64,000 nt of DNA, from NCBI GenBank assembly GCA_026645575.1, contig JAPKMW010000014.1, forward strand, positions 86,268 to 150,267, read 5' to 3'. A program made the position numbers and the translations under genes. Of this stretch, positions 61,444 to 64,000 are shown piece after piece. The notes beneath the pieces were generated by a model. It saw only the letters and a program-made list of their open reading frames with translations. It was not told the origin of the DNA and ran no database searches. This stretch comes from Caldilineaceae bacterium. Lineage in GTDB: Bacteria; Chloroflexota; Anaerolineae; Caldilineales; Caldilineaceae. Every line of letters begins with the position of its first letter. The first letter of the stretch is position 1.

Positions 61444-62808
61444 CTAATATTCTAGCTCTGTCCGTTGAATTTCCAAATCGCGGAACTGGGTCAACTCTTT
61501 GCGGAAATAGAGACTCACCGTCCCTGTCGCCCCGTGACGATGTTTGGTAACCAGAATGTCGGCAATGTTTTGGCGGTCGGTATCTTCGATGTAGTAATCT
61601 TCACGGTAAATGAAGAGGACGACGTCAGCATCTTGTTCAATTGATCCGCTCTCCCGTAAGTCAGATAACATAGGCCGTTTGTCCGACCGACTCTCCACGG
61701 CGCGACTGAGCTGGCTCAGGGCGATGACCGGCACGTTGAGTTCGCGCGCCAGCGTTTTGAGCGACCGGCTGATGTAGCTGATCTCCTGTTGGCGGTTCTC
61801 GTTGCGCCCACTGCCGCCGCTTTGGCCGGTCATCAACTGCATATAGTCGATGATGATCAGGTCGATGCCATCCTCGGCGTAGAGACGACGCGCTTTGGTG
61901 CGGATGTCGTTGACACTGGCTGCCGGCGTGTCGTCGATAAAGATATGGGTGTTCGCCAACATGTTGGCCGCTTCGAGCAGGATTGGCCACTCTTCTTCAT
62001 GGATATTGCCCAGACGTAGGCGGTGACTATCGATGCCTGTTTCCATCGCCAGCAGACGTTGCACCAACTGGTCATTGCTCATTTCCAGGCTGAAAAAGGC
62101 GACGCGGGTGGCATGGCGTTTGGCGGCATTCTGAGCAATACTTAAGCAAAATGATGTCTTTCCCATCGCCGGGCGCGCTGCCAAAATGATCAAGTCGCTC
62201 TTTTGCAACCCGCCCAGCAGCCGATCCAGCATGGTAAAGCCGGTTGGCACCCCCATGAGCGTATCCTGATTGCGCGAGAGAAAGTCAATGTGATCGACCA
62301 CTTGGCTCATGATTGCCCGAATGGGTGTCAAATCGCGATGAATGCGGCTTTCGCTAATGCCAAAGATGATTTGCTCGGCGCGATCAACCACCTCATCGAC
62401 TTCCTGGCTTTCATCGTAGGCCAGTTCAGCGATCTTGCCGGCAGCGGCGATCAAGCGGCGGAGGACAGCCGTGCGTTCGACAATGCGGGCATAGTGATCG
62501 ACATAGAGCGCTGTGGGGGTGCTGGCAATCAGATCGGTGAGATAGGCCGGCCCACCGATCTCTTCCAACCGTTCGCGCCGTTCCAGCTCATCGACAATGG
62601 TGACAAAGTCGAGTGGTTCGCGCCGTTCGTTGAGCATGCGCATTGCTTCGTATAGCCATGCGTGTCGCTCACGAAAGAAATCCTCCGGGCGCAGAAAGTT
62701 GGCAACTTTGATGATGGCATCGGGGTCGATCATCAACGAGCCGAGAACAGCCCGTTCTGCTTCAATATTGGCCGGAATGGCGCGATCAGGACGTTCGATT
62801 TCGCTCAT
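61444..62808 (-). CDS. dnaB: Replicative DNA helicase DnaB
   Basis: 454 residues, full family length. N-terminal domain ([22 protein letters not shown]), linker, then the RecA-like motor: Walker [11 protein letters not shown], Walker [12 protein letters not shown], the H3/H4 region [20 protein letters not shown] and the Arg-finger region [21 protein letters not shown]. It unwinds DNA at the replication fork as a hexamer. No intein. It heads a - strand cluster with the dnaD-like and DnaC-like genes. Confidence 0.97.
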   Translation of the reverse strand: MSEIERPDRAIPANIEAERAVLGSLMIDPDAIIKVANFLRPEDFFRERHAWLYEAMRMLNERREPLDFVTIVDELERRERLEEIGGPAYLTDLIASTPTALYVDHYARIVERTAVLRRLIAAAGKIAELAYDESQEVDEVVDRAEQIIFGISESRIHRDLTPIRAIMSQVVDHIDFLSRNQDTLMGVPTGFTMLDRLLGGLQKSDLIILAARPAMGKTSFCLSIAQNAAKRHATRVAFFSLEMSNDQLVQRLLAMETGIDSHRLRLGNIHEEEWPILLEAANMLANTHIFIDDTPAASVNDIRTKARRLYAEDGIDLIIIDYMQLMTGQSGGSGRNENRQQEISYISRSLKTLARELNVPVIALSQLSRAVESRSDKRPMLSDLRESGSIEQDADVVLFIYREDYYIEDTDRQNIADILVTKHRHGATGTVSLYFRKELTQFRDLEIQRTELEY

Positions 62809-62983
62809 AGGTTATTTTTTCGGCAAAAAAACGGCGATGCTGCGCTAAACAGCCCCGCCGTTGCTTGGACAGGCATTTATACTTTTGTGGGAATCGATAG
62901 CGAGCGCGCAACAACACACGCTGCTATAGGAATGGCCTACCTACCACTAACCAAGTAACGATGGGCGTCACTTGGTCGCCCGG

Positions 62984-63505
62984 TTATTTACCCAACAGTT
63001 TATCGAGATCCAGCCCTTCGACAAAATCCTTAAAGGCGCCCAAATCTTCATCAACGGCTTCTTTTTCGCCTACCGGGGCATTTTCGCCGCTTAGTTGCAC
63101 CTCTTCTTCGGGGCGCAGACCGGCTTGATCCATCACTTCATCAGCGACATAGATCGGCGAGTTGACCCGCACGGCCAACGCAATCGCATCGCTGGGGCGG
63201 CTATCGATCTCCACTGTGTCGCCATCGACATCGAGGACAATGCGGGCAAAGTAGGTGCTTTTCTCCAGTCCGCTGATCAAAATATGCAACACCTCGCCGC
63301 CCAAACTTTCAATGACCGACTTGAGTAGATCATGGGTCAGCGGGCGCGGCACATCCACCCCTTGCAACTGAAAGGTTATCGATTCGGCTTCAAAGGGGCC
63401 GATCCAAATCGGCAGGATACGATCGCCACCCTCTTCCCGCAATTCGACAATGCGGTTTTGTGACATCAAGCTTACGCGAATGCTGGCAATCACGACTTCT
63501 ATCAT
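62984..63505 (-). CDS. Bifunctional nuclease family protein (DUF151)
   Basis: 173 residues. The DUF151 core is complete: [50 protein letters not shown] and [26 protein letters not shown]. An acidic C-terminal tail ends LDLDKLLGK. Related proteins act as DNA/RNA nucleases or plant wound-response factors; function in bacteria is poorly known. Upstream of dnaB on the same strand with a gap of about 175 bases. Confidence 0.93.
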   Translation of the reverse strand: MIEVVIASIRVSLMSQNRIVELREEGGDRILPIWIGPFEAESITFQLQGVDVPRPLTHDLLKSVIESLGGEVLHILISGLEKSTYFARIVLDVDGDTVEIDSRPSDAIALAVRVNSPIYVADEVMDQAGLRPEEEVQLSGENAPVGEKEAVDEDLGAFKDFVEGLDLDKLLGK

Positions 63506-64000
63506 CGACTCATTCCCCCGATTATAGTCAGCTCAACCCCATTGCGCCGCCGGTGCTGCGCGCAACCTGGTTCGACAAAAGATAGCAATCACAGCGCAAC
63601 GGCTTGAGCGAATTCTAACATCATCCCTGCCCAACCTGACCTGTATACCCGCTGAATTCTTTGAAAACCGGTGTAGTAGACTGAATTCCGGGCGATCAAA
63701 CGGCACTGTCTGCGATTATAGCATAGTTATGCCGGGCTGCAAAGTATTTTTTTGCCATTTGCGGATCTGGCGGCAGATCAGGTGATGAGGCCGGATGCAC
63801 TGTCAAGACTGGGCGCTATTCGGCGATTACTCTCTAACTAGTCAAAGCGCAAACAAAAGACAAGAATTTCGCTCTTGTACGGAAAGCGTGATCGTGCAAC
63901 GGATCACACCTGTCAGATTTCCAAAACCTGACAGATACTACGTTGCGGGCAGTGGCGGCTGGCCATAATTAGAGTCAAAAGGTGTCTTGTTTTTGAGGAC
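63506..64000. other. Intergenic end region
   Basis: No gene recognised in these 495 bases. One small hairpin, CTGTCAG (63910-63916) with CTGACAG (63928-63934), is built on the words CCTGTCAG-TTT and AAA-CCTGACAG. The rest is unremarkable, and a gene could begin beyond the window edge. Confidence 0.6.

Overview
The window looks like chromosomal DNA of a GC-rich, probably filamentous member of the Chloroflexota (Anaerolineae/Caldilineae-like). This is an inference. It rests on stand-alone PTPS-related and GT39-like membrane proteins, secreted proteins built from DUF11, kelch and carboxypeptidase-regulatory repeats, lipoproteins with long Thr/Pro linkers, a DnaD-like protein next to DnaB, and many hairpin-forming intergenic repeats. 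No rRNA, tRNA, CRISPR array, transposase or phage gene was seen.

Positions 1-15,000 (mostly + strand) read as a catabolic and uptake region: an edge-truncated sulfatase, an RraA-like aldolase-fold protein, a YkvA-like protein, a penicillin-binding-type serine hydrolase, a peptide/nickel-type ABC transporter (lipoprotein plus two permeases, no ATPase nearby), a protein resembling the eukaryotic major vault protein, a DapA-family lyase, a secreted Gln/Asp-rich protein, an aldo/keto reductase and an enolase-superfamily enzyme. Positions 15,000-34,500 hold a giant secreted repeat protein, a TPR-AAA+ ATPase followed by a TPR membrane protein and an alpha/beta hydrolase, a DUF4062-like protein, a DinB-like protein, two large PTPS-related membrane proteins, a Nudix hydrolase, pheT without pheS, an unusual solute-binding-protein/beta-helix fusion and an ECF-type sigma factor.

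Positions 34,500-64,000 are mostly on the - strand: a nuclease/phosphatase-fold protein, an endonuclease III, a kelch/DUF11 protein co-transcribed with a membrane pseudokinase, a DUF11 surface protein, rpsT, an Rhs remnant, a thiol-redox pair (DUF836 plus a CcdA-like protein whose helices appear circularly permuted), a ccmABCDE cytochrome c maturation cluster with a Cys-type CcmE, small conserved proteins, an HxlR regulator with a clear promoter and operator, a glycosyltransferase/glycoside hydrolase pair, two paralogous SH3b lipoproteins, and a replication cluster (dnaB, dnaD-like, double-ATPase DnaC-like) next to a DUF151 nuclease.

Three things stand out. First, the vault-like protein at 7.9 kb has five beta-repeats, a shoulder domain and a short coiled coil. 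Second, the CcdA-like protein has its first helix moved to the C-terminus. Third, a dispersed family of long intergenic palindromes, often with arms that are themselves palindromes, mostly sits just after stop codons. Three unrelated secreted proteins also share a C-terminal [YFL]LP[LV]xxR-type tail that may be a sorting signal.
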